A stretch of 64,000 bases of DNA, from assembly GCF_001619615.1 (NCBI RefSeq), contig NZ_LQQP01000034.1, forward strand, positions 1-64,000, written 5' to 3'. The position numbers and the translations under genes were made by a program. The DNA is from Microbacterium sp. T32 (GTDB lineage Bacteria; Actinomycetota; Actinomycetes; Actinomycetales; Microbacteriaceae). The first letter of the stretch is position 1. Each line of letters opens with the position of its first letter. Below, piece after piece: positions 28,126 to 37,536 of the stretch. The notes under the pieces were generated by a model. The model was not told where the DNA came from and did not search any database. It was given only the letters and a program-made list of their open reading frames with translations.

Positions 28126-28713
28126 TCAGGCCGTGGGGTCGGCCCCGCGGGACAGATCGTCCCACGAGTCGATCGCGTCGTGGGGGCGCGAGGTATCCGC
28201 GGGCGCGTCGGTGGCGCTGCGGTACTTTCGGCCGGCACTCCCCTGCCACCGCCGGGCCGTGACGAGCGTGAAGATCGCTGCCGCGGCGAGCAGCAGCTCG
28301 GCCAGCAGCGTGACGGCGGGCCACGGGGTCAGTGACATCGACGACACGAGGTCGGCGATGGCATCCATTCCGGAGATGCCGGTCGCCTCGGTGACCGTCG
28401 CGGCGGTCGCCGAGACCGGCATGGTCAGAAGGACCTGAGCGGTCGCGACCCCCACGATCCCCGCGATCGCGAGGGCGAGGACCCCCAGCACGTACCGCAG
28501 GACACGGCCGACGATCGACAGGGCGGCACCGAGCGCGAGGGCGGCGAGGCTCAGCGGGGTGAGCACGGGCACGGCATCCGCTCCGGGGACCGCGAGCGTC
28601 TGCTGCGCGCCGTCGGCGAGGGTCACGTCGATCCACGTCTGGGTCGATGAGATCACGCCGAGGGCGCCGGCCAGGAGCATCCCGACGACGGAGAGCGAGC
28701 GCGCTCGACGCAT
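28126..28713 (-). CDS. Trp-operon-associated membrane protein (Trp_oprn_chp)
   Basis: 195 residues with four predicted helices (SLSVVGMLLAGALGVISS, LTPLSLAALALGAALSIVG, YVLGVLALAIAGIVGVA, WPAVTLLAELLLAAAAIFTLV) and a polar tail. After helix 1 comes the family's T-Q-T-W-I-D-V. This family usually lies between trpE and the HGCP-type gene; its function is unknown. The start ATG shares one base with the hisI stop (TGATG), so the two genes are coupled and no trpE lies between them. An ATG 15 codons upstream would invade hisI. Confidence 0.85.
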   Translation of the reverse strand: MRRARSLSVVGMLLAGALGVISSTQTWIDVTLADGAQQTLAVPGADAVPVLTPLSLAALALGAALSIVGRVLRYVLGVLALAIAGIVGVATAQVLLTMPVSATAATVTEATGISGMDAIADLVSSMSLTPWPAVTLLAELLLAAAAIFTLVTARRWQGSAGRKYRSATDAPADTSRPHDAIDSWDDLSRGADPTA

Positions 28714-29060
28714 CAGGACTGCCCGACGACGGGCTCGAGATCGGTGGAGTCGAAGCACGTGTGGTCACCGGTGTGGCACGCGGCACCCACCTGGTCGACC
28801 TCGATGAGGAGGGTGTCGCCGTCGCAGTCGAGGTGCGCGCCCTTGACGATCTGGATGTGCCCGGACGTGTCGCCCTTGCGCCAGTACTCCTGTCGCGAGC
28901 GAGACCAGAAGGTCACGCGGCCGGTGGTGAGGGTGCGGCGGAGGGCCTCGGCATCCATCCACCCGACCATGAGCACCTCGCGCGAGTCGTACTGCTGCAC
29001 GACCGCGGTCGCGAGTCCTTGGGCGTCGTACTTCACGCGGTCGAACGCTTCGACGTTCAT
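28713..29060 (-). CDS. hisI: Phosphoribosyl-AMP cyclohydrolase
   Basis: 115 residues; opens the purine ring of PR-AMP, third step of histidine synthesis. The zinc and substrate motifs are intact: [41 protein letters not shown] and [10 protein letters not shown]. It is the monofunctional form; the HisE activity is separate at 30710. The ATG overlaps the hisF stop (ATGA). Confidence 0.95.
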   Translation of the reverse strand: MNVEAFDRVKYDAQGLATAVVQQYDSREVLMVGWMDAEALRRTLTTGRVTFWSRSRQEYWRKGDTSGHIQIVKGAHLDCDGDTLLIEVDQVGAACHTGDHTCFDSTDLEPVVGQS

Positions 29061-29821
29061 CGGCGCACCTCGATTCCTTCGGCCGCCATCGCGTCCTTGA
29101 CCTGGCCGACCGTGAGCTGGCCGGAGTGGAACACGGATGCCGCGAGCACCGCGTCGGCGCCGGCGGCGACGGCCGGGGCGAAGTGCTCCAGCGCGCCGGC
29201 ACCGCCCGAGGCGATCACGGGCACCGCGGCGACCTGGCGCATGAGGCCGACGAGTTCGAGATCGAAACCCTGCTTCGTGCCGTCGGCGTCGATCGAGTTG
29301 ACGAGCAGCTCACCGGCTCCGCGTTCGACGGCCTCGCGCGCCCAGTCCAGGGCGTCGAGGGTCGTCTCGGTGCGGCCGCCGTGGGTCGTCACGACGAACC
29401 CGGAGGGCGTGGATGCCGCGCGCTTGACGTCGAGCGACAGCACGATAACCTGCGCGCCGAAGCGGTCGGCGATCTCGTCGACCAGGTCGGGGCGGGCGAT
29501 CGCGGCGGAGTTCACGCCGATCTTGTCGGCGCCGACGGAGAGCAGTCGCGCCACGTCCTCGGTGGAGCGCACTCCCCCGCCGACCGTGAGCGGGATGAAC
29601 ACCTGCTCCGCCGTCCGGCGGACGACGTCGTACGTCGTCGCGCGCTCGTCGACCGTGGCGGTGACGTCGAGGAACGTGATCTCGTCGGCGCCCTGATCGA
29701 AGTAGAGCTTCGCGAGCTCGACCGGGTCGCCCATGTCGCGGAGATCCAGGAAGTTCACGCCCTTCACGACGCGACCGGCGGCGACGTCGAGGCACGGGAT
29801 GACGCGGCGGGCGAGCGTCAT
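29057..29821 (-). CDS. hisF: Imidazole glycerol phosphate synthase cyclase subunit
   Basis: 254-residue TIM barrel with R-V-I-P-C-L-D-V (catalytic Asp), [66 protein letters not shown] (second Asp) and PVIASGGAG. It needs HisH for ammonia, which is not in the window. The start is ATG at 29821, sharing one base with the hisG stop (TGATG). Confidence 0.96.
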   Translation of the reverse strand: MTLARRVIPCLDVAAGRVVKGVNFLDLRDMGDPVELAKLYFDQGADEITFLDVTATVDERATTYDVVRRTAEQVFIPLTVGGGVRSTEDVARLLSVGADKIGVNSAAIARPDLVDEIADRFGAQVIVLSLDVKRAASTPSGFVVTTHGGRTETTLDALDWAREAVERGAGELLVNSIDADGTKQGFDLELVGLMRQVAAVPVIASGGAGALEHFAPAVAAGADAVLAASVFHSGQLTVGQVKDAMAAEGIEVRR

Positions 29822-30663
29822 CAGAGCCTCGCGGCGAGGATCTCGGTGACCAGGATCGCCCGTGCGCCGATCGCGTAGAGCTCGTCCATGACGCGGTTGA
29901 CGTCGCGGCGGGGGCTCATGACGCGCACGGCGACCCACTCGGGGTCGCGGAGCGGCGAGATCGTCGGCGACTCCAGGCCGGGCGCGACGGCGATCGCCTG
30001 CTCGACGAGAGCGGCGGGCAGGTCGTAGTCGATGAGCACGTACTTCCGCGCGGCGAGGACACCGCGGAGGCGCCGGAGCAGCGTCTCGGTGCCCTCGACC
30101 TCGTTCGGGCCGGAGATCAGGACCGCGTCCGACTCGAGCAGCACGGGGCCGAAGATCTCGAGCCCCGCCTGACGCAGCGTCGTGCCGGTCGAGACGACGT
30201 CGGCCACGGCATCCGCCACGCCCAACTGCACCGCGGATTCGACGGCGCCGTCCAGCGGCACGATGTCGACGGCGACGCCGCGCTCGTCGAGGAACGCGTC
30301 GACGAGGCCCGGGTACGCCGTCGCGACGCGGAGGCCCTGCAGGTCTTCGACGTCGGTGAAGCGGCCGGGGCGGCCGGCGAAGCGGAACGTCGAACCCGCG
30401 AAGCCGAGCGACTCGATCTCGCGGGCGCCGGGCATCCGGGCGTCGAGCAGCAGGTCGCGGCCGGTGATCCCGACGTCGAGGGCTCCCGAGCCGACGTACG
30501 TCGCGATGTCACGGGGACGGAGGTAGAAGAACTCGACCTCGTTGACGGGGTCGACGGTGTACAGGTCTTTCGAGTCGCGACGTCCGGTGTATCCGGCCTC
30601 CGAGAGCATCTCGGCGGCGGTCTCGGCGAGCGACCCCTTGTTCGGCACGGCGATTCGCAGCAT
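29821..30663 (-). CDS. hisG: ATP phosphoribosyltransferase
   Basis: 280 residues, the long form with a C-terminal ACT-like domain for histidine feedback. Seen are [66 protein letters not shown] (PRPP-binding) and the C-terminal regulatory part ESPTISPL...[20 protein letters not shown]. It performs the first committed step of histidine synthesis. It lies 46 bases after hisE. Confidence 0.96.
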   Translation of the reverse strand: MLRIAVPNKGSLAETAAEMLSEAGYTGRRDSKDLYTVDPVNEVEFFYLRPRDIATYVGSGALDVGITGRDLLLDARMPGAREIESLGFAGSTFRFAGRPGRFTDVEDLQGLRVATAYPGLVDAFLDERGVAVDIVPLDGAVESAVQLGVADAVADVVSTGTTLRQAGLEIFGPVLLESDAVLISGPNEVEGTETLLRRLRGVLAARKYVLIDYDLPAALVEQAIAVAPGLESPTISPLRDPEWVAVRVMSPRRDVNRVMDELYAIGARAILVTEILAARL

Positions 30664-30709
30664 GACGGGGGCTTTCGTGGTTCGTGAGCGAGAGGTGGGC
30701 GGGAGCGGC

Positions 30710-30973
30710 TCAGAGATGTCGGTAGACGTCTGCGAGCGTCAGGCCCTTCGCGAGCATGAGCGTCTGGAGGTGGTACAGCAGCTGCGAGATCTCCTCCGCT
30801 GCGGCCTCGTCGGACTCGTACTCGGCGGCCATCCACACCTCGGCGGCTTCCTCGACGATCTTCTTGCCGATGGCGTGCACGCCGGCATCGAGCTGGGCCA
30901 CGGTTCCGGAGCCGGCGGGGCGCTCGACGGCCTTGGCGCTGAGCTCGGCGAACAGGTCGTCGAAGGTCTTCAC
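30710..30973 (-). CDS. hisE: Phosphoribosyl-ATP pyrophosphatase
   Basis: 87 residues, all-helical MazG-like fold with [13 protein letters not shown] and [18 protein letters not shown] as the magnesium-binding glutamates. It performs the second step of histidine synthesis. The start is GTG at 30973, with a TACCCT box 6 bases upstream (leaderless). It heads the hisE-G-F-I unit, followed by the Trp-associated membrane gene. Confidence 0.94.
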   Translation of the reverse strand: MKTFDDLFAELSAKAVERPAGSGTVAQLDAGVHAIGKKIVEEAAEVWMAAEYESDEAAAEEISQLLYHLQTLMLAKGLTLADVYRHL

Positions 30974-30979
30974 CTGTCT

Positions 30980-30985
30980 AGGGTA
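30980..30985 (-). promoter_or_regulatory. -10 box TACCCT for a leaderless hisE transcript
   Basis: TACCCT, six bases (AGACAG), GTG. It may drive the whole hisEGFI unit. Confidence 0.4.
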
Positions 30986-30998
30986 TCGGCTCGGCGGT

Positions 30999-31019
30999 GC
31001 CCCGGCCGCCGGGCGGGGC
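30999..31019 (-). terminator. Hairpin after rpe
   Basis: GCCCCG/CGGGGC stem with a 9-base GC-rich loop (inner pairing possible), 28 bases past the rpe stop and just upstream of the hisE promoter. Confidence 0.45.
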
Positions 31020-31046
31020 TGACATCGGGGCGACGTCCCGGTCGGG

Positions 31047-31706
31047 TCAGTGCGTGTGGCGGGCCGCGGCGGAGCGCAGCGACTGGATCGCGCGGTCGGG
31101 GTCGTCGGCGCCGAACACCGCGGAGCCGGCGACGAACGTGTCGGCCCCGGCCTCGGCGGCCTGCGCGATCGTGGACTCTCCGATGCCGCCGTCGACCTGC
31201 AGCCACACGTTCGATCCGCGGCGGCGGGCCTCGTCGGCGAGACTGCGCAGCTTCGGCATGGTCTCGGGCATGAAGGACTGGCCGCCGAAGCCCGGCTCCA
31301 CGGTCATCACGAGGATCTGATCGAACTCGTTCAGCACCTCGAACAGGTTCTCCACGGGGGTCGCCGGCTTCACGGCCACGCCGGCGCGCGCGCCGATCGA
31401 GCGGAGCGTCCGGGCGAGCGCGACGGGCGACGCCGCAGCCTCGAGATGGAAGGTGACGGATGCCGCGCCCAGCTCGGCGTATTCCGGAGCCCAGCGATCG
31501 GGGTCGTCGATCATCAGGTGCACGTCGAGCGGTACGGGACTCGTCTCCTGGATGCGGCCCACCATCTGCGGACCGAAGGTGAGGTTCGGCACGAAGTGGT
31601 TGTCCATGACGTCGACGTGCACGAAGTCCGCCCCGGCGATGCGAGCGAGCTCCGCCTGCATGTTCACGAAGTCGGCGGCGAGGATGCTCGGATTGATGCG
31701 GGGCAC
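31047..31706 (-). CDS. rpe: Ribulose-phosphate 3-epimerase
   Basis: 219 residues; interconverts ribulose and xylulose 5-phosphates in the pentose phosphate pathway. Motifs: [10 protein letters not shown] (Ser), [15 protein letters not shown] (metal His and Asp), [22 protein letters not shown] (catalytic Asp replaced by the family's usual V-E-P-G-F-G-G-Q), and [12 protein letters not shown] (second Asp). The start is GTG at 31706, with GATAAT six bases upstream (leaderless). It lies between rsmB and the his genes, as in other actinobacteria. Confidence 0.96.
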   Translation of the reverse strand: MPRINPSILAADFVNMQAELARIAGADFVHVDVMDNHFVPNLTFGPQMVGRIQETSPVPLDVHLMIDDPDRWAPEYAELGAASVTFHLEAAASPVALARTLRSIGARAGVAVKPATPVENLFEVLNEFDQILVMTVEPGFGGQSFMPETMPKLRSLADEARRRGSNVWLQVDGGIGESTIAQAAEAGADTFVAGSAVFGADDPDRAIQSLRSAAARHTH

Positions 31707-31712
31707 GGTTCC

Positions 31713-31718
31713 ATTATC
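31713..31718 (-). promoter_or_regulatory. -10 box GATAAT for a leaderless rpe transcript
   Basis: GATAAT, six bases (GGAACC), GTG. Confidence 0.45.
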
Positions 31719-31749
31719 GGCGCCCGGTCCGCCGCACCCTCGCGTGAGA

Positions 31750-31796
31750 GGTCAGAAACTGTCGCTCGGGTCGCGCAAATGCGACAGATCTTGACC
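31750..31796 (-). terminator. Split inverted repeat after rsmB
   Basis: GGTCA-4 nt-CTGTCGC, a 15-base centre, then GCGACAG-4 nt-TGACC. It starts 11 bases past the rsmB stop and lies upstream of the rpe promoter. It is a likely terminator, but its two-block symmetry is also operator-like. Confidence 0.5.
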
Positions 31797-31806
31797 CCTC
31801 ACGCGT

Positions 31807-33180
31807 TCAGGAGACCCGTCGCAGGAGCGCGATCGACATCGCGTCGGTGCCGTGGCGGTCGGGCCAGAGCTGGGCGCGGAGCGAGCCGTCCGACTGCGCG
31901 GGCAGGTCGATGCCGGAGCCGGCGATCTCCCGCACGACGGCGCGGGCGTCGAGTTCCTCGACGGCGTCACCGAACTCGCGGCGCACCTCGGCGAGCACAC
32001 CGGAGGTCTCGGCCAGGTGCGGTGAGCACGTCACGTACGCCAGCACCCCGCCCGGCTTCAGCGCACCGAGCCCCGCCCGCACGAGCTCGAGCTGCAGCGC
32101 CGTGAGATCGGGCACGTCGGCCGGAGTCTTGCGCCACCGCGCCTCCGGACGCCGGCGCAACGCGCCGATCCCCGTGCAGGGCGCGTCGACGAGGATCCGG
32201 TCGTACTCCCCCGGCGTGCGGGCGGCGCGGTCGCGGCCGTCCTCCTCGGTCACCTCGACGTCGAGCGGAACGGATGCCACGGCCCGGCGCACGAGACCGG
32301 CCCGGTGCGGCGAGATCTCGTTGGCCTCCAGTCGCGCACCGCCCGCGAGGGCTTCCGCCGCGAGCAGCGCCGTCTTGCCGCCGGGCCCGGCGCACAGGTC
32401 GAGCCACCGCTCCCCCGGCTCGACGGGTCGGAAGCGGCTGAGGGCGAGGGCGGCGAGCTGCGACCCCTCGTCCTGCACGCGGATGCGACCGTCGGACGCG
32501 CGGATGAGCGCCTCGGGGTCTCCCCCGCGGGTCGTGAATGCCGTCGGCGCGTACCGGGCGGGACGGGCGTCGTCGGGGATCTCGGCCAGCCCCGGCAGGG
32601 CGATCATCGCCACCCGCGGGGCGTCGTTGTCGGCGGCCAGGAGGGCGTCGAGCTCGTCGCCGCGGCCCTCGGCCGTGAGGGCGCGACGGAATGCGCGGAC
32701 GATCCACACGGGGTGCGCGCTCGTGAGCCCGAGGCGCTCGTCGTCGCTGCGCGCGGACGCCGTGATGCGGTCCATCCAGTGCCCGGGCGTCTCGCGGGAC
32801 ACCCGCCGCAGGACGGCGTTCGCGAATCCCGCGGCACCGCGACCGCCGCCGTGGCGACGGGCGAGCTCGACGGACTCGTTCACCGCGGCGTGCGAGGCCA
32901 CGCGCGTCGACAGCAGCTGGTGCACCCCGAGCCGCAGCGCGTCGAGCACGGGCGGGTCGATGCGGTCCACGGTCCGATCCGCCGCAGCGGCGATGATCGC
33001 GTCGTACGTCCCGCGGCGCCGGAGCGTGCCGTACGTCAACTCGGTCGCGAGCCCGGCATCCTTGGCATCCAGCTTCGCCCGCTCGATCGCGTGCGGCAGC
33101 GACAGGTTCGCGTACGCCTCGTCGGCCGACACCGCCCGCAGGACGTCGTACGCGACGGCGCGCGCTCCCTGGACGCTCAC
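31807..33180 (-). CDS. rsmB: RsmB-type 16S rRNA (cytosine-C5) methyltransferase
   Basis: 457 residues. N-terminal NusB-like RNA-binding domain (ARAVAYDVLRAVSADEAYANLS...), then a SAM methyltransferase with W-L-D-L-C-A-G-P-G-G-K-T (SAM site), ILVDAPCTGIGALRRRPEARW (first catalytic Cys in the P-C-T-G motif) and LAYVTCSPHLAETSGV (second Cys in T-C-S). It methylates C967 of 16S rRNA in E. coli numbering. The start is GTG at 33180; GTGA overlaps the fmt stop. Confidence 0.93.
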   Translation of the reverse strand: MSVQGARAVAYDVLRAVSADEAYANLSLPHAIERAKLDAKDAGLATELTYGTLRRRGTYDAIIAAAADRTVDRIDPPVLDALRLGVHQLLSTRVASHAAVNESVELARRHGGGRGAAGFANAVLRRVSRETPGHWMDRITASARSDDERLGLTSAHPVWIVRAFRRALTAEGRGDELDALLAADNDAPRVAMIALPGLAEIPDDARPARYAPTAFTTRGGDPEALIRASDGRIRVQDEGSQLAALALSRFRPVEPGERWLDLCAGPGGKTALLAAEALAGGARLEANEISPHRAGLVRRAVASVPLDVEVTEEDGRDRAARTPGEYDRILVDAPCTGIGALRRRPEARWRKTPADVPDLTALQLELVRAGLGALKPGGVLAYVTCSPHLAETSGVLAEVRREFGDAVEELDARAVVREIAGSGIDLPAQSDGSLRAQLWPDRHGTDAMSIALLRRVS

Positions 33181-34094
33181 GAGCCCAGCACCGGGTTCTC
33201 GACGCGCAAGCCGCGGAACCAATCGCCGGCGGGCATCGCGCCCTTGCCCGCGGGCTGCACGGTCTCGAGCCGCAGCGGGGAGCTCGCCGTCCCCACGAGG
33301 ATCTCGCGACCGGATGCCACGACCCGGCCCGGGGGAATCGGATCCGCCGTGCTCGCCCCGGCGCGCAGCACCTTGAGCCGCGCGCCCTCGAACGTCGTGT
33401 GGGCGCCGGGTTCGGGCGTGACTCCGGCGATCCGGGCGCGGAGCGTCTCGGCATCCAGGGAGAAGTCGAGGGCGCCGTCGTCGAGGGTCAGCTTCGGGGC
33501 GAGCGTCGGCTCACCCTGCTGCGGGACCGCGACCGCGGAACCGTCGGCGATCCCGTCCACGACGCGGGCGAGGAGCGGGGTGCCGATCTCGGCGAGGGCG
33601 TCGAGCACGTCGCCCGCGGTGGCGTTCCACGGCACCGCGTACCGCTCCTCGGCGAAGACGTCGCCGGCATCCAGTGCGGCCACGAGCTGGAACACGCTCG
33701 CGCCGGTCTCGCGGTCTCCCGCGATGAGCGCCCGCTGCACGGGCGCGGCGCCGCGCCAGCGCGGGAGGAGCGAGAAGTGCAGGTTGATCCAGCCGTGCGC
33801 GGGGGCCGACAGCAGCGGCTCGCGCACGAGCCCGCCGTACGCGACGATCACGCCGAGTTCGGCCTCGAGGGCGGTGATGCGGGCGGTGGCGTCGGCATCC
33901 AGTCGGTCGGTCTTGATCGTCGGGATGCCGAGATCCTCCGCCGCCTGGGCGACCGGGGACGGCGTCAGGACGCGTTTGCGGCCGAGGGGCGCGTCGGAAC
34001 GGGTGACGACGGCGGCGATCTCGTGCGGCCCCTCCGCCAAGGCGCGGAGGGAGGGGACGGCGACGGCGGGGGTGCCGGCGAAGACGAGGCGCAT
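33177..34094 (-). CDS. fmt: Methionyl-tRNA formyltransferase
   Basis: 305 residues; formylates initiator Met-tRNA. Seen are MRLVFAGTPAVAVPSL, N-L-H-F-S-L-L-P-R-W-R-G-A-A-P-V-Q-R-A (catalytic His and formyl-folate loop) and TGASVFQLVAALDAGDV (catalytic Asp region), with a C-terminal OB-like domain. The start is the ATG at 34094, with AGGAG five bases upstream, rather than one four codons earlier. It lies between priA and rsmB. Confidence 0.96.
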   Translation of the reverse strand: MRLVFAGTPAVAVPSLRALAEGPHEIAAVVTRSDAPLGRKRVLTPSPVAQAAEDLGIPTIKTDRLDADATARITALEAELGVIVAYGGLVREPLLSAPAHGWINLHFSLLPRWRGAAPVQRALIAGDRETGASVFQLVAALDAGDVFAEERYAVPWNATAGDVLDALAEIGTPLLARVVDGIADGSAVAVPQQGEPTLAPKLTLDDGALDFSLDAETLRARIAGVTPEPGAHTTFEGARLKVLRAGASTADPIPPGRVVASGREILVGTASSPLRLETVQPAGKGAMPAGDWFRGLRVENPVLGS

Positions 34095-34154
34095 GGTTCT
34101 CCTCACGCTTCGGATGCGGGTGGGTGGGACCGGGCTGCTGGGGGCAGGAGGCGC

Positions 34155-36137
34155 TCAGAGGTCGGGCTCGGGGAGGTCGAGCCGCACTCTGAGTGTATTC
34201 CGGGGCCTCGGGCCCTTGTCCTTGGAGGACTTCCGGGCGCGGAGGGCGTCGGCGATGACCCCCGCGCGGAGGGCGTCGGCGACGGCACGACCGTGCGCAT
34301 AGTCGAACCGCACGAGCGCGCGGGACGTCGGGGTGTCGGGGGCCGTCGACGTGTCGACCGGACCGAGGACGGCGAGGGCGTCGAGGTCGGGCACGGCCTC
34401 GCGGAGTTCGGCGAGGAGGGTGTCGACGCTCCGGGCGTGTCCGTCGACGCTCGCGACGCGCACGGCCGGGGGCATGCGCAGCGGCGCGCGGTCGGCCAGC
34501 TCGGCCCGGGCGTAGGCCGGCTGCGTCCAGGTCGCGAGCGCCCGGGCCACCGGACCCGCGACACCCACGAGGTGCACTGGCGCGCCGGGGGCCGCGAGGG
34601 CGGCGGCGTTCGACCACCAGCGCAGGCAGTGCTCACCCACGCGCAGCGCCTCGTTCTGCAGCATGCGGTCGCCGTCGAGCAGGATCACCGCCCGATACCC
34701 GCCGCGCGCGATCGGCTCGGCTCCGCGCGTGGCGATGACCAGGGCCGGGGTGGCATCCACCTCCGCCACGGGATGCGCGCCGTCCGCGATGATCACGCGC
34801 GTGTTCGGGAACGCGCGGCCCAGCTCGTCGGCTGTGCGCTCGCTGCCCGAGGACGCCATGCGGAGCTTCACCGAGCCGCAGTGCCCGCACGTCCACGCGT
34901 GCGCGTTGCGGCCGCACCACGCGCACACCGGAACCGCGCCGGGGCGCGCGGCACGGAGAGGCCCCGCGCAGTGCGTGCAGCGGGCGGGGCGACGGCAGTC
35001 CGCGCACACGAGCGACGGCGCATACCCGGGACGCGCGACCTGCACGAGCACAGGGCCCTGCGTCAGCGCCTCGCGCGCGGCCGCGAACGCCGAGGACGGC
35101 ACGCGCGCGGTCCGCGACTCCCCCTCGCGCGTCGCGCTCAAAACGACCCGCGGACTCTGCCGCCGCGCCGGCGCCGACTCGCGCACGTACCCCACCTCGA
35201 CCAGCCGCTGCACGTCGGTCGAGCGGGTGTGGCCCGCGAAGACGAGAGCCGAGCCCTCCAGCTCCTGTCGCACCAGAGCGGCATCGCGCGCGTGGACACC
35301 CGGGGCGAGCGGCTCGGCGAGCAACGAATCGCCGTCGTCCCACAGCGCGACCAGGCCCGTGTCATGGGCCGGGGCGTAGACCGCCGACCGGCGGCCCACC
35401 ACGATCACGGGCACGGGCGCGAGCGTGCGCAGGTACTGCGCGTATCGCGCCGGCCCGGACTGATCGGCGTCGTCGCGGACGACCGCCTCGGCCGGCACCA
35501 GGTCGGCCAGCGCCGCCATGATCTGCGCCTGATCGCGGTAGTCCGGGACCACGAGCACGGCGCTCCTCCCCCGCGCGAGCGTGTGCACCGCGGCGGCGGC
35601 CAGGAGATCGGCCCACGCGCCCCTCGGGAGAGCACCGGTCGTGTGCGGAGGGGCGTCGACCGCGAGGCGCTCGCCGCCGTCGAGGGCGTCGACGAGCCCG
35701 ACGTACGGCTTCAACGTCGTGTCCGCCCGGGCGAGCGACTCCGCCGGGACCACCGGCGTCTCGGGGACCGGTGCGGCGAGCCAGGCCTTCTCGGCCCGCA
35801 CCATGCGCTTCGGCACCGCGAGGCGCAGCACGTCGCTCACCGAACCCGCGGCGCGGTCTGCGACCTTGCGCGCGAGGGCGAAGAGGCGCTCGGGCAGCAC
35901 GGGCATCGTCGAGACGACGCTCTCGACGGACGACAGCGGCCGCTCCGTGCCGTCGTCGGCCACGACCTCGACCACGAAGGCATCCATCATCCGACCCGCC
36001 GACCGCAGCGGCACCTTCACCCGAACCCCGGGCACGACGTCCGCGACCAGCGGATGCGGGATCGCGTAGTCGAACAGCCGATCGAGCTGCGGGACCGGCG
36101 AGTCGAGCTGCACCCGCGCGACGCGGCGGGCGCTCAC
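34155..36137 (-). CDS. priA: Primosomal protein PriA, degenerate helicase form
   Basis: 660 residues. The N-terminal DNA-binding domain (VARVQLDSPVPQLDRLFDYAIP, VKVPLRSAGR) and the zinc-binding cysteines (C-A-D-C, C-T-H-C, C-A-W-C, C-G-H-C) are present. The Walker A segment is missing: the region around RGAWADLLAAAAVHTLARGRSAVLVVP has no G-x-G-K-T, and the DEEH box reads L-W-D-D-G-D. This agrees with the actinobacterial PriA-like proteins, which are thought to lack helicase activity but could still help restart replication. It follows metK by 99 bases. Confidence 0.88.
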   Translation of the reverse strand: MSARRVARVQLDSPVPQLDRLFDYAIPHPLVADVVPGVRVKVPLRSAGRMMDAFVVEVVADDGTERPLSSVESVVSTMPVLPERLFALARKVADRAAGSVSDVLRLAVPKRMVRAEKAWLAAPVPETPVVPAESLARADTTLKPYVGLVDALDGGERLAVDAPPHTTGALPRGAWADLLAAAAVHTLARGRSAVLVVPDYRDQAQIMAALADLVPAEAVVRDDADQSGPARYAQYLRTLAPVPVIVVGRRSAVYAPAHDTGLVALWDDGDSLLAEPLAPGVHARDAALVRQELEGSALVFAGHTRSTDVQRLVEVGYVRESAPARRQSPRVVLSATREGESRTARVPSSAFAAAREALTQGPVLVQVARPGYAPSLVCADCRRPARCTHCAGPLRAARPGAVPVCAWCGRNAHAWTCGHCGSVKLRMASSGSERTADELGRAFPNTRVIIADGAHPVAEVDATPALVIATRGAEPIARGGYRAVILLDGDRMLQNEALRVGEHCLRWWSNAAALAAPGAPVHLVGVAGPVARALATWTQPAYARAELADRAPLRMPPAVRVASVDGHARSVDTLLAELREAVPDLDALAVLGPVDTSTAPDTPTSRALVRFDYAHGRAVADALRAGVIADALRARKSSKDKGPRPRNTLRVRLDLPEPDL

Positions 36138-36143
36138 GCGGCG

Positions 36144-36176
36144 GCTCCGCGCGCACCTCGCCGCGCGCGGCGGAGC
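36144..36176 (-). terminator. Possible hairpin between metK and priA
   Basis: GCTCCGC/GCGGAGC outer stem with an inner GCGC/GCGC, one bulge and a 10-base loop, 60 bases past the metK stop. Confidence 0.35.
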
Positions 36177-36236
36177 GGATCACGGGATGCCAGGGCAGCG
36201 GCGACGCGGTGCACGCCCGGCGCGGGCGCCCCCACG

Positions 36237-37430
36237 TCAGATACCGGCGGCGGTGCGCAGCGCGTCGACGCGGTCGGTGCGCTCCCACGTGAAGTCGGGC
36301 AGCTCGCGGCCGAAGTGACCGTACGCGGCCGTCTGCGCGTAGATCGGGCGGAGCAGGTCGAGCTGGTCGATGATCGCCTTCGGACGCAGGTCGAACACCT
36401 CGCGGATGGCCTTCACGATCGTCTCGTCGGCGACGTGCGCCGTGCCGAAGGACTCGACGTACAGGCCGACGGGGTTCGCCTTGCCGATCGCGTAGGCGAC
36501 CTGCACCTCGAGGCGGTCGGCGAGACCGGCCGCGACCGTGTTCTTCGCGACCCAGCGCATCGCGTACGCCGCCGAGCGGTCGACCTTGGACGGGTCTTTG
36601 CCGCTGAAGGCGCCGCCGCCGTGACGCGAGGCCCCGCCGTAGGTGTCGATGATGATCTTGCGGCCGGTGAGGCCGGCGTCGCCCTTGGGGCCGCCGATCA
36701 CGAACGGACCCGCCGGGTTGATGTAGTACTGCACGTCCGGGAGATCCAGACCCGTGTCGCGCAGCACCGGGTCGATGACCTCGGCCTGCACGAGGGCGCG
36801 CAGCTCTTCCTGCGAGATGTCGGGGTGGTGCTGCGTCGAGAGCACGACGGAGTCGACCGTCCGCGGCGTGTGTCCGTCGTAGCCCAGCGTGACCTGCGTC
36901 TTGCCGTCGGGGCGCAGGAACGGCAGAGTGCCGTCCTTCCGAACGGACGCCAGGCGCTCGGCGATGCGGTGCGCGGTCCAGGCCGCCATCGGCATGAGTT
37001 GCGGCGTCTCGTTCGTCGCGAAACCGAACATGATGCCCTGGTCGCCGGCGCCCTGCAGGTCGCGCGGGTCGACCGAGCCGCGCTCGCGCTGTTCGAACGC
37101 CTTGTTGACGCCCGCGGCGATGTCGGAGGACTGTGCGCCGATCGACACGCTGACGCCGCACGAGTCGCCGTCGAAGCCGGTCTCGCTCGAGGTGTACCCG
37201 ATGCGGTTGACGACGTCGCGCACGATCGCCGGGATCTCGACGTAGGCGCTCGTGGACACCTCGCCCGCGACGTGAACCAGGCCCGTGGTCACGAGGGTCT
37301 CGACGGCGACGCGCCCGGACGGGTCCTCGGTGAGGATGGCATCCAGGATGCTGTCGGAGATCTGGTCGCAGATCTTGTCGGGGTGTCCTTCCGTGACGGA
37401 CTCGGACGTGAACAGGCGCAGGTCGGTCAA
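36237..37430 (-). CDS. metK: S-adenosylmethionine synthetase
   Basis: 397 residues. Motifs: [21 protein letters not shown] (ATP and methionine site), [36 protein letters not shown] (P-loop-like) and the C-terminal [23 protein letters not shown] place the start at TTG (37430), coding [16 protein letters not shown] lies five bases upstream and this matches the usual N-terminus; the only longer option is another TTG. Makes the universal methyl donor. coaBC, often found between rpoZ and metK in related genera, is absent here. Confidence 0.96.
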   Translation of the reverse strand: MTDLRLFTSESVTEGHPDKICDQISDSILDAILTEDPSGRVAVETLVTTGLVHVAGEVSTSAYVEIPAIVRDVVNRIGYTSSETGFDGDSCGVSVSIGAQSSDIAAGVNKAFEQRERGSVDPRDLQGAGDQGIMFGFATNETPQLMPMAAWTAHRIAERLASVRKDGTLPFLRPDGKTQVTLGYDGHTPRTVDSVVLSTQHHPDISQEELRALVQAEVIDPVLRDTGLDLPDVQYYINPAGPFVIGGPKGDAGLTGRKIIIDTYGGASRHGGGAFSGKDPSKVDRSAAYAMRWVAKNTVAAGLADRLEVQVAYAIGKANPVGLYVESFGTAHVADETIVKAIREVFDLRPKAIIDQLDLLRPIYAQTAAYGHFGRELPDFTWERTDRVDALRTAAGI

Positions 37431-37471
37431 AGCGACTCCCGGTCGGTTTCGGGCTGGGGACGGGCACAAGT

Positions 37472-37504
37472 ATGCCCCGGACGGCGGACAGCCGCCCGGG
37501 GCAT
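37472..37504 (-). terminator. Terminator after rpoZ
   Basis: ATGCCCCGG/CCGGGGCAT, one A-C mismatch, CGGC/GCCG and a 5-base loop GGACA, 32 bases past the rpoZ stop and before the metK start. It is followed by ACTTGTG. It closes the pyr-gmk-rpoZ unit. Confidence 0.75.
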
Positions 37505-37536
37505 CGTCACATCTGTGAACGGATCACACCTGTGGA

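Noticed and set aside
37431..37536. SAM riboswitch before metK
   Set aside because: The gap holds only the rpoZ terminator hairpin and a short leader; no SAM-I-like multi-stem pattern fits.
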